Shown here: positions 54,928-64,000 of the stretch, one piece after another
Layout: the number at the start of each line of letters is the position of its first letter
Position numbering within the stretch: the stretch's first letter is position 1
Source: Bosea sp. BIWAKO-01
GTDB taxonomy: Bacteria > Pseudomonadota > Alphaproteobacteria > Rhizobiales > Beijerinckiaceae
Direction of reading: 5' to 3'
DNA length: 64,000 nt
Assembly: GCF_001748145.1 (NCBI RefSeq)
Contig: NZ_BCQA01000001.1
Span: 2,105,501 to 2,169,500 of the forward strand
The notes under the pieces: model-generated
What the model was told of the DNA's origin: nothing
The model's input: only the letters and a program-made list of their open reading frames with translations
Database searches by the model: none
Position numbers and translations under genes: made by a program

Positions 54928-55571
54928 CCCAAGAAATTGGTAATCAGCTTCAGTCCGAGCTTCTGGCTTTTCTCAGGGTGGAATTGCGTGCCAGCGATGT
55001 TTCCGCGCGCCACCATGGCGGTGACGGGGCCGCCATACTCCGTGAGCGCCAGCACGTCCTCGGCCCGCTCCGGCGTCAGCGCGTAGGAATGCACGAAATA
55101 GGCATGCAGGCCGCCCGGACCGGTCTCGATGCCGGCGAGCAACGGATGCTCGTCCTGCGCATGCAGATTGTTCCAGCCCATATGCGGGATCTTGAGACTC
55201 TCGTCGGTCGGCCTGATCAGGGCGACATCGCCTGGAATCCAGCCGAGGCCGTCCGTCACCGTGTATTCGAGCCCTCGGCTTGCGAGGAGCTGCATGCCGA
55301 CGCAGATGCCAAGAAAGGGGCGCTGCTTGCCACGGACGACCTCCTCGAGGACCTCGACCATGCCGGCGACGGCATCGAGCCCGCGGCGACAATCGGCGAA
55401 GGCGCCGACACCCGGCAGAACGATGCGATCGGCCGCACGCACGACCGCCGGATCACTCGTGACGCGAATGGTCGACGCAATGCCGGACTCGGCTGCCGCG
55501 CGCTCGAACGCCTTGGCGGCCGAGTGCAGATTGCCGGATCCGTAATCGATGATGGCGACGGACTGGGTCAT
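54915..55571 (-). CDS. hisH: Imidazole glycerol phosphate synthase, glutaminase subunit
   Basis: A class I glutamine amidotransferase of 218 residues that delivers ammonia to HisF. The nucleophile is Cys90 in [10 protein letters not shown], the oxyanion strand is LPGVGAF, and the His/Glu pair is in [10 protein letters not shown]. The start at 55571 lies four bases inside the end of the upstream DUF2628 gene. Confidence 0.97.
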   Translation of the reverse strand: MTQSVAIIDYGSGNLHSAAKAFERAAAESGIASTIRVTSDPAVVRAADRIVLPGVGAFADCRRGLDAVAGMVEVLEEVVRGKQRPFLGICVGMQLLASRGLEYTVTDGLGWIPGDVALIRPTDESLKIPHMGWNNLHAQDEHPLLAGIETGPGGLHAYFVHSYALTPERAEDVLALTEYGGPVTAMVARGNIAGTQFHPEKSQKLGLKLITNFLGWTP

Positions 55572-56056
55572 CGGCCTTGCGCCTCAGGAAAGAGTCCGAT
55601 CACCGGAACGGCGCTTGAGGACTGGAAACGCGGAGGGACCGGCGCGGCTTCGCGTGCAGCCGGCGCGGGCCGGCTTTCGAGTGCCCGCTCGAAATAGCGT
55701 CGTTCGGCGCTCGCGAGATCGGGAGCCTCGATCACATCGGCCAGGCGCCAGCCTTTCCGCAGCAGCTTGCGCGCAATCAGGTTCCGGCCTTCGAGCCCGA
55801 GGAAGAGCCCGACGGCGAATTGCGTCAGCAGCGCCGCGCCGCTGGCGAACCCAAGATCGCGCTGCGCGTAGAACACGGCGGTCCAGACCAGCGCGAAGAC
55901 GAGCGTCGCCAGCCAGAGCCGCTTCGACAGCAGCCAGAAGCCCGTGAAGAGGAAGGCTGCCCAGGCGAAGGTCTCAGGCAGGAGCCGCGCCTGCTCGATA
56001 TCGTCGCGCTCGCTGCCGGAGCCGGGCGGCGGAATCAGGACCGTATAGAACGCCAT
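55568..56056 (-). CDS. DUF2628 membrane protein inside the his operon
   Basis: A 162-residue protein of unknown function. The N-terminal 90 residues hold two to three hydrophobic helices ([49 protein letters not shown]) and the DUF2628-type motif [18 protein letters not shown]; a cytoplasmic, proline-rich tail follows. It overlaps hisH by four bases and lies 11 bases after the hisB stop, so it is translated as part of the his operon. The same gene is found between hisB and hisH in several rhizobia as I recall. A role in histidine metabolism is not established. Confidence 0.85.
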   Translation of the reverse strand: MAFYTVLIPPPGSGSERDDIEQARLLPETFAWAAFLFTGFWLLSKRLWLATLVFALVWTAVFYAQRDLGFASGAALLTQFAVGLFLGLEGRNLIARKLLRKGWRLADVIEAPDLASAERRYFERALESRPAPAAREAAPVPPRFQSSSAVPVIGLFPEAQGR

Positions 56057-56067
56057 GTCATGGCCCC

Positions 56068-56655
56068 TTATAGCGCGCCCTTGGTGGACGGCACCCGGCC
56101 GCCTTCGCGCGGATCGACCTCGAGCGCGTGACGCAGCGCCCGCGCCAACCCCTTGAAACAGCTCTCGGCAATATGATGAGCGTTGTCGCCGTAGAGTGTT
56201 TCGACATGCAGGGTCAGGCCCGCATTGATCGCAAACGCCTGGAAGAACTCGCGCACCAGCTCGGTATCGAACGTGCCGATCTTCTCGGCCTTGAAGCTCG
56301 TGCGGAACACCAGGAACGGCCGGCCGGACACGTCGACGGCGACGCGGGTCAGCGTCTCGTCCATCGGCAGATGCACGTCTGCATAGCGGCGGATGCCCTT
56401 CTTGTCGCCGAGCGCCTGCTTCAGCGCCTCGCCGAGCGCGATGCCAGCGTCCTCGACCGAGTGGTGATCATCGATATGGGTGTCGCCCTTCACCGTGACC
56501 GCAAGATCGATCAGCGAATGGCGGGCAAAGAGATCGAGCATATGGTCGAAGAAGCCGACGCCTGTCGCGATCTCGGCCTTGCCCGTACCGTCGAGCGAGA
56601 GCTTGACCGAGATATCGGTTTCATTGGTGCGGCGCTTCACTTCGCCCGAACGCAT
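56068..56655 (-). CDS. hisB: Imidazoleglycerol-phosphate dehydratase
   Basis: Dehydrates IGP to imidazole acetol phosphate. The 195-residue, manganese-dependent enzyme keeps the His/Glu metal motifs [34 protein letters not shown] and [20 protein letters not shown]. No phosphatase domain is fused, unlike the enterobacterial protein. It is the first gene of the his operon on this strand; the promoter should lie in the 244 bases to hslV, which also contain a palindromic repeat. Confidence 0.97.
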   Translation of the reverse strand: MRSGEVKRRTNETDISVKLSLDGTGKAEIATGVGFFDHMLDLFARHSLIDLAVTVKGDTHIDDHHSVEDAGIALGEALKQALGDKKGIRRYADVHLPMDETLTRVAVDVSGRPFLVFRTSFKAEKIGTFDTELVREFFQAFAINAGLTLHVETLYGDNAHHIAESCFKGLARALRHALEVDPREGGRVPSTKGAL

Positions 56656-56747
56656 TTGAAAAGCCCTTGTGACCTTGCTGGCCGGTGCTTTAGCGCGCTT
56701 TCCCCTCGACTGAAATCAGCCGAGCGACAAGAATTCGCGCCAAAGTG

Positions 56748-56810
56748 GCTGCTGGAGCATGTTCTCGTCGCAAAAGTGCATCCCACTTTTGCGGCACATG
56801 CTCTAGCAGC
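56748..56810. repeat. Compound palindromic repeat in hisB/hslV intergenic region
   Basis: Outer arms GCTGCTGGAGCATGT (56748-56762) and ACATGCTCTAGCAGC (56796-56810) pair with one mismatch, and inside them CGCAAAAGTG (56769-56778) pairs perfectly with CACTTTTGCG (56784-56793). This two-stem design around GAGCATG and AAAAGTG is that of the common rhizobial intergenic palindromes. Confidence 0.75.
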
Positions 56811-56899
56811 GCGTTGACGCTCACGCCACCCGGCCGATTGTGCAGCGCCGGAAAAGCCCTACATCTGGCGGACGGCCGGAAACACTGGAAGACGCTCTG

Positions 56900-57469
56900 A
56901 TGGATAACGACAACAAGCCCCCCGTGATGCACGCCACCACCATCCTGATGGTGCGCAAGGGCGGGCGCGTGGTGATCGGCGGCGATGGGCAGGTCTCGCT
57001 CGGCCCGACCATCATGAAGGGCAACGCCAAGAAGGTGCGCCGCCTCGCCAAGGGCGCGGTGATCGCCGGCTTCGCGGGCGCAACGGCCGATGCTTTCACC
57101 CTGTTCGAACGGCTGGAGACCAAGCTCGAGCAATACCCGACGCAGTTGCTGCGTGCCTGCGTCGAGCTTGCCAAGGATTGGCGCACCGACCGCTATCTGC
57201 GCCGGCTGGAAGCGATGCTGCTGGTCGCCGACAAGGAGGTCAGCCTGCTGATCTCCGGCACGGGCGACGTGCTGGAGCCGGAAGCGGGCGAACATGGTTC
57301 GGTGATGGCCATCGGCTCCGGCGGCAATTTCGCCCTGGCAGCGGCGCGCGCACTGGTCGATGTCGAGCCCGACGCCGAGACGATCGTGCGCAAAGCGATG
57401 AAAATCGCCGGAGACATCTGCGTCTACACCAACCACAGCCTCGTCATCGAGAGCCTCGACATCGCCTGA
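56900..57469 (+). CDS. hslV: ATP-dependent protease subunit HslV
   Basis: Proteolytic core of the HslUV (ClpYQ) protease, a dodecamer of threonine peptidases. The start at 56900 (GGAAG eight bases before) gives a 189-residue precursor whose mature N-terminal Thr is Thr13 in [33 protein letters not shown] and [20 protein letters not shown] are family motifs. The stop and a possible hslU start overlap as TGATG. Divergence from the his operon is usual in this group. Confidence 0.96.
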   Translation: MDNDNKPPVMHATTILMVRKGGRVVIGGDGQVSLGPTIMKGNAKKVRRLAKGAVIAGFAGATADAFTLFERLETKLEQYPTQLLRACVELAKDWRTDRYLRRLEAMLLVADKEVSLLISGTGDVLEPEAGEHGSVMAIGSGGNFALAAARALVDVEPDAETIVRKAMKIAGDICVYTNHSLVIESLDIA

Positions 57470-57498
57470 TGTCCGCTGACGCCCAATCGGAAGTATCC

Positions 57499-58806
57499 AT
57501 GACCTCTTTTTCCCCCCGCGAGATCGTCTCAGAGCTGGACCGCTTCATTGTCGGCCAGAAGGATGCCAAGCGCGCCGTCGCCATCGCATTGCGCAATCGT
57601 TGGCGCCGTCAGCAGCTCGAGGGGCCGCTGCGCGAAGAGGTCGCGCCCAAGAACATCCTGATGATCGGGCCGACCGGCTGCGGCAAGACCGAAATCGCGC
57701 GCCGGCTGGCGCGCCTCGCCAATGCGCCCTTCCTCAAGGTCGAGGCGACCAAGTTCACCGAGGTCGGCTATGTCGGCCGCGACGTCGAATCGATCATTCG
57801 AGATCTTGTCGAGATCGGCATCAGCCTCGTCCGCGAGGCCCGGCGCAAGGATGTCCAGGCCAAGGCGCATCTTGCAGCCGAGGAGCGCGTGCTCGACGCG
57901 TTGGTGGGGTCGACGGCCAGCCCGGCGACCCGCGATTCCTTCCGTCGCAAGCTGCGCGCGAACGAACTCGACGAAAAGGAGATCGAGGTCGAGATCGCCT
58001 CCGGCGCCGGCTCGACCCCGATGTTCGAGCTCCCCGGAATGCCCGGCGCCTCGATCGGCGCGATCTCGCTCGGCGACATGTTCGGCAAGGCTTTCGGCCA
58101 AAAGGGCAAGCCGCGGCGCATCCTCGTCAAGGATGCCTATGGCCCGCTGATCGCCGAGGAGAGCGACAAGCTGATCGACCAGGACGCGATCGTCCAGGAT
58201 GCCATCCGCGAGGTGGAGAATAACGGCATCGTCTTCCTCGACGAGATCGACAAGATCTGTGCCCGCGAGGGCCGAGCCGGCGCAGATGTCTCGCGTGAAG
58301 GCGTGCAGCGCGACCTGCTGCCGCTGATCGAGGGCACCACGGTTGCCACCAAGCACGGGCCGGTGAAGAGCGACCACATCCTGTTCATCGCGTCGGGTGC
58401 CTTCCATGTCTCGCGCCCGTCCGACCTGCTGCCCGAGCTGCAGGGACGCCTGCCGATCCGCGTCGAATTGCAGCCGCTCGATGTCGAGGATTTCAAGCGC
58501 ATCCTGACCGAGACCGAGGCGAGCCTGATCAAGCAGACGGTCGCGCTGATGGCGACCGAGGAGGTTACCGTCGACTTCACCCCGGACGCCATCGACGCCA
58601 TTGCCCGCATTGCGGTAGCGGTAAACTCCACCGTCGAGAATATTGGCGCGCGGCGGCTCCAGACCGTGATCGAACGGATTCTCGACGAGATTTCATTCAC
58701 GGCCACAGACCGCTCGGGCGAGACCGTCACGATCGACGCGCCCTATGTCGAAGCGCGGATCGGCGACCTCGCCAAAAATGCGGATCTGAGCCGGTTCATC
58801 CTGTGA
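57499..58806 (+). CDS. hslU: HslUV protease ATPase subunit HslU
   Basis: AAA+ unfoldase that feeds substrates into HslV. The 435 residues include the P-loop [10 protein letters not shown] at 57-65, the pore motif [10 protein letters not shown], Walker [12 protein letters not shown], and the C-terminus [17 protein letters not shown] that inserts into HslV. I take ATG 57499, which fits the family N-terminus [17 protein letters not shown]; the ATG at 57469, overlapping the hslV stop, adds ten residues and is also possible. The stop overlaps murJ as GTGA. Confidence 0.97.
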   Translation: MTSFSPREIVSELDRFIVGQKDAKRAVAIALRNRWRRQQLEGPLREEVAPKNILMIGPTGCGKTEIARRLARLANAPFLKVEATKFTEVGYVGRDVESIIRDLVEIGISLVREARRKDVQAKAHLAAEERVLDALVGSTASPATRDSFRRKLRANELDEKEIEVEIASGAGSTPMFELPGMPGASIGAISLGDMFGKAFGQKGKPRRILVKDAYGPLIAEESDKLIDQDAIVQDAIREVENNGIVFLDEIDKICAREGRAGADVSREGVQRDLLPLIEGTTVATKHGPVKSDHILFIASGAFHVSRPSDLLPELQGRLPIRVELQPLDVEDFKRILTETEASLIKQTVALMATEEVTVDFTPDAIDAIARIAVAVNSTVENIGARRLQTVIERILDEISFTATDRSGETVTIDAPYVEARIGDLAKNADLSRFIL

Positions 58807-60395
58807 CGCAGCCACCGGCGGAGCCGAGTCCTGCCGGGTCGCGCCTTGCGCGCGATTCGGCGGTGGTCGGCGCTGCCACGGTGCTGTCGCGCCTGCTCGG
58901 CTTCGCCAGAGATGTGCTGATCGCGCGCCTGCTCGGTGCCGGCCCGGTCGCGGATGCCTTCCTGGCAGCCTTGCGCCTGCCCAATCTCGTCCGGCGCGTG
59001 CTCGGCGAAGGCGGGCTGAACGCGCCCTTCGTGCCGCTCTATCTCGATATCAAGGCTTCGCGCGGCGAAGCGGCGGCTCGTGGCTTCGCCGGAGAAGCCA
59101 CGGCGCATCTCGGCCTGCTGCTGCTGGTGCTGATCGCATTCGGCGAAATGTTCACGCCCTGGCTGGTGCTGGGGCTCGCCGGCGGCTTTGCGAACGAGCC
59201 CGAGACGCTTGCACTGGCCAGCCATTATACCCAGTTGATGCTGCCTTTCCTGCTGCTGACGACGCTCGCCGCGTTGCTGGCTGCGCTGCTCAACGCCGAG
59301 CGCCGGTTCACGACGGCGGCTCTCGCGCCGGCGTTGATGAACGCCATTCTGCTCGGTGTGCTGCTTGTCCAGCTCTCGCGCGGCGCGGAAACCATGGTGA
59401 GCGCCAGCTTGCTCGCCATTTTCGTCAGCCTGACGGGGTTCGCCCATCTCGGCCTGATCCTGTTCCGATTGCGCAAGATCGGGCTGCCGCGCCTCAGCCT
59501 GCGCTGGTCGCCTGACATGAGCCGCCTCGTGCGCACAGGCGGAGCGACCCTGCTCGCGGCATCGAGCGCACAACTCGTCCTGCTGGTTGCGATGCAGATC
59601 GCCTCGACAGAAGGCGGAGCGGTCGCGGCGCTCTATTACGCCGACCGCATCTTCCAGCTGCCGCTCGGTTTCGTCGGGGTCGCGATGGGCACCGTCGTGC
59701 TCTCCGAAATGGCCAGCCATGAGAGTGCGCGGGACGATGCCATGCTCGGTCGTGCGCTGGCGCTGGGGCTGGCGCTGGCCGTTCCGGCGGCCGTCGCATT
59801 GGCCGCGCTGGCCGAGCCGATCGTTTCGGTGCTGTTCGAGCACGGCCGTTTCGGCGCCGAAGATCGGGCGCGCACCGCGGGAGCCCTGGCAGCTTTCGCG
59901 CTCGGTCTTCCGTTCGCGGTGATGGCTAAGGTCTTCGGTCAGGTCTATTTCGTCCGGCGCATGCCACGTATCCCGCTGCTTGCTGGACTAGCCGCTGTCT
60001 TGGTGGCCGTTTTCTCCGGCTATGGCGCTGCGCCCGGCAAGGATGCCGCGACCGTCGCCGCCCTCGCGGCAAGCCTTGCCTTTGTTGCCCAGGCTGTTCT
60101 GCTGTCGCTCCATCTGCGGCGCCAGGGCCTGTGGCAGCCGAGCCTTGCAAGCCTGCGGCCGATCATCGCCATCCTGGGCGCCAGCGCCGTCATGCTGGGC
60201 GCGCTCCTCCTGCTTCTGCCGGCGCTGACGACCTGGCTCGCCCCTGGCGAGGCCCTGCTCTTGCGCGTTGCGTCCCTGGCCGCGCTTTGCCTCGGCGGCC
60301 TCGCGGCCTATGGCCTTGCCGGTGTCCTCTTCGGTGCTTTCGGCCTGCCGCACTTGCGCCTTGCCCGCGCTTCCGCCAGAACGCCGCGTTCCTGA
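58803..60395 (+). CDS. murJ: Lipid II flippase MurJ
   Basis: A 530-residue, 14-helix MOP-superfamily transporter that flips lipid II across the inner membrane for cell-wall synthesis. Family landmarks are [40 protein letters not shown] and [11 protein letters not shown] near the N-terminus, and [20 protein letters not shown] in the C-terminal half. Start GTG 58803 overlaps the hslU stop by four bases, which couples wall synthesis to a protease gene. trpS follows after 27 bases. Confidence 0.96.
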   Translation: MTQPPAEPSPAGSRLARDSAVVGAATVLSRLLGFARDVLIARLLGAGPVADAFLAALRLPNLVRRVLGEGGLNAPFVPLYLDIKASRGEAAARGFAGEATAHLGLLLLVLIAFGEMFTPWLVLGLAGGFANEPETLALASHYTQLMLPFLLLTTLAALLAALLNAERRFTTAALAPALMNAILLGVLLVQLSRGAETMVSASLLAIFVSLTGFAHLGLILFRLRKIGLPRLSLRWSPDMSRLVRTGGATLLAASSAQLVLLVAMQIASTEGGAVAALYYADRIFQLPLGFVGVAMGTVVLSEMASHESARDDAMLGRALALGLALAVPAAVALAALAEPIVSVLFEHGRFGAEDRARTAGALAAFALGLPFAVMAKVFGQVYFVRRMPRIPLLAGLAAVLVAVFSGYGAAPGKDAATVAALAASLAFVAQAVLLSLHLRRQGLWQPSLASLRPIIAILGASAVMLGALLLLLPALTTWLAPGEALLLRVASLAALCLGGLAAYGLAGVLFGAFGLPHLRLARASARTPRS

Positions 60396-60422
60396 TACCC
60401 GCTCGCGACAATGGAGCGCCTG

Positions 60423-61472
60423 ATGGCCGAATTTCCCCAACGCGTCTTTTCCGGCATGCAGCCGACCTCGACGCTTCACCTCGGCAATTATCTCGGCGCA
60501 CTCACGAACTGGGTCGCGATGCAGGAGAGCTATGACTGCGTCTATTGCGTGGTCGACATGCACGCCATCACCGTCTGGCAGGACCCTGCCGAGCTGACGC
60601 GTGCCATCCGCGAGGTCACAGCGGCCTATCTCGCCGCCGGCGTCGACCCGAAGAAGAGCATCATCTTCAACCAGAGCCAGGTCGCGCAGCACGCCGAACT
60701 CGCCTGGGTGTTCAACTGCGTCGCCCGCCTCGGCTGGCTCAATCGCATGACCCAGTTCAAGGAAAAGGCCGGCAAGGACCGTGAGAACGCCTCGGTCGGG
60801 CTCTACGCCTATCCGAATCTGATGGCGGCCGACATCCTGCTCTACAAGGCGACGCATGTGCCGGTCGGCGAGGACCAGAAGCAGCATCTCGAACTGGCGC
60901 GCGATATCGCGCAGAAGTTCAACAATGACTTCGCTGAGCAGATCGCCGCTCGCGGCCTCGGCACCGGCGAACTCGGCTTCTTCCCGCAGCCCGAGCCGAT
61001 GATCCAGGGCCCGGCGCCGCGCGTGATGAGCCTGCGCGACGGCACCAAGAAGATGTCCAAGTCGGACGCATCCGACTATTCCCGAATCAACCTGACCGAT
61101 GACGCCGAAACCATCGCGCAGAAGGTCCGCAAGGCGAAGACCGATCCCGAGGCCTTGCCATCCGAGGAGAAGGGCCTTGAAGGCCGGCCCGAGGCCGAGA
61201 ACCTCGTCGGCATCTATGCCGGCTTGAGCGGAGAAAGCAGGGCGCAGGTGCTCGGACAGTTTGGCGGCGGACAGTTTTCGGCCTTCAAGGCCGCGCTTGT
61301 CGACCTCGCCGTGGCCAAGCTGGCGCCGATCGCGGGCGAAATGCGCCGCCTGCTCGCTGATCCCTCCCATATCGACGGTATTCTCGGACAGGGCGCCGAG
61401 CGCGCAGCAGAGATTGCCGCCCCGATCATGCGCGACGTCAAGGACGTGGTCGGCTTCGTCCGCGCCCGGTGA
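60423..61472 (+). CDS. trpS: Tryptophanyl-tRNA synthetase
   Basis: Class I aminoacyl-tRNA synthetase that charges tRNA-Trp. The 349-residue protein has the HIGH-type motif TLHLGNYLG (HLGN at 19-22) and KMSKS at 210-214, with VVDMHAIT and [20 protein letters not shown] between them. I choose ATG 60423 with GGAGC nine bases upstream; an ATG at 60411 adds four residues. It follows murJ closely and probably shares its transcript. Confidence 0.97.
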   Translation: MAEFPQRVFSGMQPTSTLHLGNYLGALTNWVAMQESYDCVYCVVDMHAITVWQDPAELTRAIREVTAAYLAAGVDPKKSIIFNQSQVAQHAELAWVFNCVARLGWLNRMTQFKEKAGKDRENASVGLYAYPNLMAADILLYKATHVPVGEDQKQHLELARDIAQKFNNDFAEQIAARGLGTGELGFFPQPEPMIQGPAPRVMSLRDGTKKMSKSDASDYSRINLTDDAETIAQKVRKAKTDPEALPSEEKGLEGRPEAENLVGIYAGLSGESRAQVLGQFGGGQFSAFKAALVDLAVAKLAPIAGEMRRLLADPSHIDGILGQGAERAAEIAAPIMRDVKDVVGFVRAR

Positions 61473-61546
61473 CGCAGGTGGGCTTGCGCTGACGTTGCGG
61501 CGCAGGCCACCATGACCTCTCCCGAAGCGGCGGCAGGTTTGAATCG

Positions 61547-62041
61547 ATGGTGACGCGACGGCGGTCCTATGAAACGGGCCATCGCCCGAAATTCCTCGCA
61601 GTGGTCGACGATAGCGAAGAATGCGCCAAGGCCGTGCGCTTCGCCGCGCGGCGTTGCGCGCGCATCGGCGCTTCGATCGTGCTGCTCGGCGTCATCACAC
61701 CGCCCGAGCACGAGACCTGGCTGGGTGTCGGTGAGGTGATGCAGGCCGAGGCGGAAGCGGAGGCCGAACGGCTGCTGGACGATGCGGCTGCAACCGTGCG
61801 CGCGCTCGCCGGGCTCGAGCCCGAGAAGGTTGTCCGCACGGGCGTGAAGTCGGACGAACTCGTCAAACTGATCGAGGCCGACGAGGATATCTCGCTGCTG
61901 GTGCTCGCCGCCGGCACCGGGCGCGACGGTCCAGGCCCGCTGGTCAGCGCGCTTGCCGGCAAATCGGCCGGTACCTTCCCGATCCCGGTCGCAATCGTGC
62001 CCGGCCATCTCGAGGACGAGGAGATCGACGCGCTGGCCTGA
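61547..62041 (+). CDS. Universal stress protein (UspA-like)
   Basis: A 164-residue single-domain Usp. KFLAVVDDSEECAKAVRFAA is the nucleotide-binding start and LLVLAAGTGRDGPGPLVSAL with PIPVAIVPG the end of the fold. The usual ATP motif G-x2-G-x9-G-S/T is only partly kept (GTGRDGPGP), so ATP binding is uncertain. A second Met-rich/Glu-rich helix (GEVMQAEAEAEAERLLDDAA) fills the middle. It stands between trpS and nfuA, an order I recall from other rhizobia; cotranscription with nfuA is doubtful because a promoter-like palindrome lies between. Confidence 0.9.
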   Translation: MVTRRRSYETGHRPKFLAVVDDSEECAKAVRFAARRCARIGASIVLLGVITPPEHETWLGVGEVMQAEAEAEAERLLDDAAATVRALAGLEPEKVVRTGVKSDELVKLIEADEDISLLVLAAGTGRDGPGPLVSALAGKSAGTFPIPVAIVPGHLEDEEIDALA

Positions 62042-62060
62042 GCCGCAAGGCCGGGTTGGC

Positions 62061-62077
62061 GCTGGAATGATTCCAGC
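62061..62077. promoter_or_regulatory. 17-base palindrome upstream of nfuA (Irr-box-like)
   Basis: GCTGGAAT (62061-62068), G, ATTCCAGC (62070-62077) is a perfect 8-1-8 palindrome 60 bases before nfuA. Its core TGGAATGATTCCA fits the Irr iron-control element TAGAAYNRTTCTA at all but two symmetric positions. A TATAT (62086-62090) downstream may be the -10. Confidence 0.45.
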
Positions 62078-62136
62078 AACGCGCCTATATCGGGCTCAGG
62101 AACGGCGGCCTTGACCCGCCGGCACCGGAGGCCACC

Positions 62137-62697
62137 ATGTTCATCCAGACTGAAGCCACGCCGAACCCGGCGACATTGAAATTCCTGCCTGGGCGCACCG
62201 TCATGCCGGACGGCACCCTGGAGCTGCGCGACGCCGAGCAGGCCGACCGTTCGCCGCTGGCCTTGCGTCTCTTCGCCGTCAACGGCGTCTCCGGCGTCTT
62301 CCTCGGTTCCGACTTCATCACGGTCACCAAGTCGGGCGGCGAATGGCCGCATCTCAAGCCCGCGATCCTCGGCGCGATCATGGAGCACTTCATGTCGGGC
62401 GCGCCGGTCCTCTCGGACGGCTCGAAGGCCGATGTCACGGACGAAGGCGAATTCTTCGCACCGGAGGACGCGGCCACCGTCGAGACGATCAAGGACCTGC
62501 TGGAGACGCGCATCCGCCCGGCGGTCGCCGGCGATGGCGGAGACATCACCTTCCGCGGTTTCAAGGACGGCGTCGTCTACCTCGCGATGAAGGGTTCCTG
62601 CTCGGGCTGCCCGTCCTCGACCGCAACGCTGAAGCACGGCATCCAGAATCTGCTGCGCCACTTCCTTCCGGATGTGCGCGAAGTCGAGGCCGTCTGA
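62137..62697 (+). CDS. nfuA: NifU-like Fe-S cluster carrier protein
   Basis: A 186-residue iron-sulfur carrier that hands clusters to target enzymes. Residues 1-87 are the Nfu N-terminal domain (MFIQTEATPNPATLKFLPGR), and residues 112-180 are the NifU C-terminal domain with the cluster-binding CSGC (Cys155, Cys158). It is the mitochondrial NFU1-type architecture typical of alphaproteobacteria. The upstream palindrome suggests control by iron status, which would fit the function. Confidence 0.95.
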   Translation: MFIQTEATPNPATLKFLPGRTVMPDGTLELRDAEQADRSPLALRLFAVNGVSGVFLGSDFITVTKSGGEWPHLKPAILGAIMEHFMSGAPVLSDGSKADVTDEGEFFAPEDAATVETIKDLLETRIRPAVAGDGGDITFRGFKDGVVYLAMKGSCSGCPSSTATLKHGIQNLLRHFLPDVREVEAV

Positions 62698-62710
62698 TAT
62701 CCTTCGCCTG

Positions 62711-62757
62711 GGCATGATCTCGTCCGAACGCCGTTCTGCATTCCTCAGGATCGTGAC
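62711..62757. repeat. Degenerate rhizobial-type palindrome before tsaB
   Basis: GGCATGATC (62711-62719) and GATCGTGAC (62749-62757) pair at seven of nine positions, and TCGTCCGAACGCCG between them has the look of the GCATGATC...CCGAAAACCG intergenic palindromes common in rhizobia. It seems to be a decayed copy in the tsaB leader. Confidence 0.35.
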
Positions 62758-62760
62758 CTG

Positions 62761-63444
62761 ATGCGCATTCTCGCCATCGACACCGCGCTTGGCGCCTGTT
62801 CCGCCTGTGTCCTCGACATGGGCGAAACCACGCCCCTCGCACGCGAACAGGTTGCGATGGATCGCGGACATGCCGAGGCGTTGATGCCGCTGATCGAGCG
62901 GGTGATGAACGCCGTCGACGGCGGGTTCTCCTCGCTTGACCGCGTTGCCGTGACCATCGGGCCGGGCAGCTACACCGGCCTGCGCGTCGGAATCAGCGCC
63001 GCACGCGCCATCGCGCTGGCTGCGGGAATCCCCGCCGTCGGCGTGACCACGCTGGCGGCAACCGCCGCGCCGCTCATCGGAAAGGAGTCGGGCCGCGTCA
63101 TCGCCGCCGCTCTCGACGCCAAGCACGGCCAGGTCTGGTTCCAGGCGCTGAGCTCGCAGGGCAAGCAGCTCGTTTCGATACGGCAGGCCAATTATCGGGA
63201 CGCTGCACGGGCGATCGGTGCCGGCCCGGTGAGTCTCGTCGGCTCCTCCGCGCTTGCCGTTGCGAATGAGGCTTGGGCGATCGGGCTCGACGCGCTGGTC
63301 ATCGACGACGCCAAGGCTCCGGATGTGACCTGGGTCGCCCGACTCGGGCTTCTCGCCGATCCTGCCGCCGCGCCGCCGCGCCCGCTCTACCTCAAGGAGC
63401 CGGAGACGACACCGCAGGACCGCGCCCGCTTGCCGCGGCGCTGA
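62761..63444 (+). CDS. tsaB: tRNA t6A37 synthesis protein TsaB
   Basis: A 227-residue inactive-ATPase partner of TsaD in the complex that makes N6-threonylcarbamoyl-adenosine in tRNAs reading ANN codons. The ASKHA-fold signature is clear: MRILAIDTALGACSACVL at the start and TIGPGSYTGLRVGISAARAI near residue 67. It works with TsaE, which here is fused to a kinase at 23442. rimI follows after 52 bases, a pairing conserved widely in bacteria. Confidence 0.96.
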   Translation: MRILAIDTALGACSACVLDMGETTPLAREQVAMDRGHAEALMPLIERVMNAVDGGFSSLDRVAVTIGPGSYTGLRVGISAARAIALAAGIPAVGVTTLAATAAPLIGKESGRVIAAALDAKHGQVWFQALSSQGKQLVSIRQANYRDAARAIGAGPVSLVGSSALAVANEAWAIGLDALVIDDAKAPDVTWVARLGLLADPAAAPPRPLYLKEPETTPQDRARLPRR

Positions 63445-63496
63445 CGGCGTTCATTTCGACGTTTTGCCGGCTCCCGTGAACATGCGATCAAGCGGC

Positions 63497-63994
63497 ATGG
63501 ATTGGCTGCGTAAACTTCTGCACCCTCACGCTGCGCCGGCGCGGACAGCGCGCCTCGACGTGCGGCACGCACGCCATGTTGCGGCACTTCATCATCTCGG
63601 CGGTTTTGCCCGCGGCTGGGAGCCCGGAGAATGCGCGGGGCTTCTGGTGGACAGTGCCGTTGTCGCCGACGGCGTGTTCGCCGGCAACGAGCCCAATCCC
63701 GCCGGCTTCGTGATGTCGAGGCGGGCTGTGGACGAGGCCGAGATCCTGAGCATCGTCGTCTCGCCCCGGCAGCGCGGCAGCGGCCTCGGTCGCGCATTGC
63801 TCTCGGCCCATCTCAGCCAACTTGGCGGCATGGGCGTCGCCCATGTCTATCTCGAGGTGGAAGACGGCAACGCCGCTGCCGACCGGCTCTACCGGCATTT
63901 CGGCTTTCGTGAGGTCGGGCGGCGCAAGGGCTACTATCCCAAGGCCGACGGCACGCGCGCCACCGCCGTCACCATGCGACTCGATCTCGCGTGA
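63497..63994 (+). CDS. rimI: Ribosomal-protein-alanine N-acetyltransferase RimI-like
   Basis: A 165-residue GNAT acetyltransferase. The acetyl-CoA motif is ILSIVVSPRQRGSGLGRALL, and YLEVEDGNAAADRLYRHFGF followed by RRKGYY completes the RimI pattern; RimI acetylates the N-terminus of ribosomal protein S18. The position directly after tsaB supports the call. The start is uncertain: ATG 63497 or 63482 are both possible, giving five extra residues. The stop lies six bases before the window ends. Confidence 0.92.
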   Translation: MDWLRKLLHPHAAPARTARLDVRHARHVAALHHLGGFARGWEPGECAGLLVDSAVVADGVFAGNEPNPAGFVMSRRAVDEAEILSIVVSPRQRGSGLGRALLSAHLSQLGGMGVAHVYLEVEDGNAAADRLYRHFGFREVGRRKGYYPKADGTRATAVTMRLDLA

Positions 63995-64000
63995 CAGCGG

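Overview
The window is ordinary, densely coded, GC-rich chromosome of an alphaproteobacterium of the order Hyphomicrobiales (Rhizobiales). The strongest evidence is gene order. The run pckA / chvI-chvG-hprK-EIIA(Man)-HPr-ahcY-divL-tsaE::amgK-murU-addB-addA-trxA is a rhizobial-type synteny block. The actS/actR (regB/regA) pair beside mmcB, the class II aroA followed by cmk, the TIGR02300 protein, and the hisB-hisH-hisA-hisF-hisE-coaA / hslV-hslU pair point the same way. A Bosea-like genus is my guess from overall feel; a 16S or rpoB sequence would be needed to name it.

Layout. 1-2.5 kb: a LysR gene cut by the window edge, a small Pro/Ala-rich lipoprotein, a tRNA-Ala(GGC) with a possible old integration scar at its 3' side, and a TIGR02300 protein. 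2.7-12.2 kb: aroA-cmk, an exported VWA protein, hrpB, a class II glutamine amidotransferase, an exported hypothetical, a sodium/proton antiporter and a DUF4105 membrane protein. 12.2-20.6 kb: pckA, a HugZ-like protein, the ChvI/ChvG two-component system, a regulatory PTS branch (HprK, EIIA, HPr) and ahcY. 21-32.8 kb: divL (Tyr in place of the catalytic His), a TsaE-sugar kinase fusion with a MurU-type nucleotidyltransferase, AddBA recombination nuclease and thioredoxin. 32.9-41.9 kb: DoxX, a class A penicillin-binding protein, an MFS pump, a SprT-like metalloprotease, PHB depolymerase, the RegB/RegA redox system and MmcB. 42-46.5 kb: a surface-polysaccharide group (WecA-like transferase, SDR epimerase, CapD/WbpM-like enzyme) and a TetR regulator. 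46.7-53 kb: cobQ, a PLP aminotransferase, a TPR-like protein, a RidA-like protein, a YqaA-like membrane protein and coaA. 53-56.7 kb: the his operon with an embedded DUF2628 gene. 56.9-64 kb: hslVU, murJ, trpS, uspA, nfuA, tsaB and rimI.

How they work together. Much of the window links carbon state, envelope and cell cycle: ChvG/ChvI with the HprK/EIIA/HPr branch beside gluconeogenic pckA; DivL beside peptidoglycan recycling (AmgK/MurU); RegB/RegA beside PHB mobilisation; PBP1A, MurJ and the polysaccharide genes for the envelope.

I did not find a clearly new biological system. The points that repay a second look are mostly small regulatory palindromes read by eye: a perfect TTAA-N7-TTAA CtrA-type box before the PBP1A gene, a SahR-like operator before ahcY, a TGCACTGCA palindrome between phaZ and regB, an iron-box-like palindrome before nfuA, and two palindromes before the tetR gene, one of which shares its half-site with the aminotransferase promoter. 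No CRISPR array, insertion sequence, prophage or rRNA was seen.
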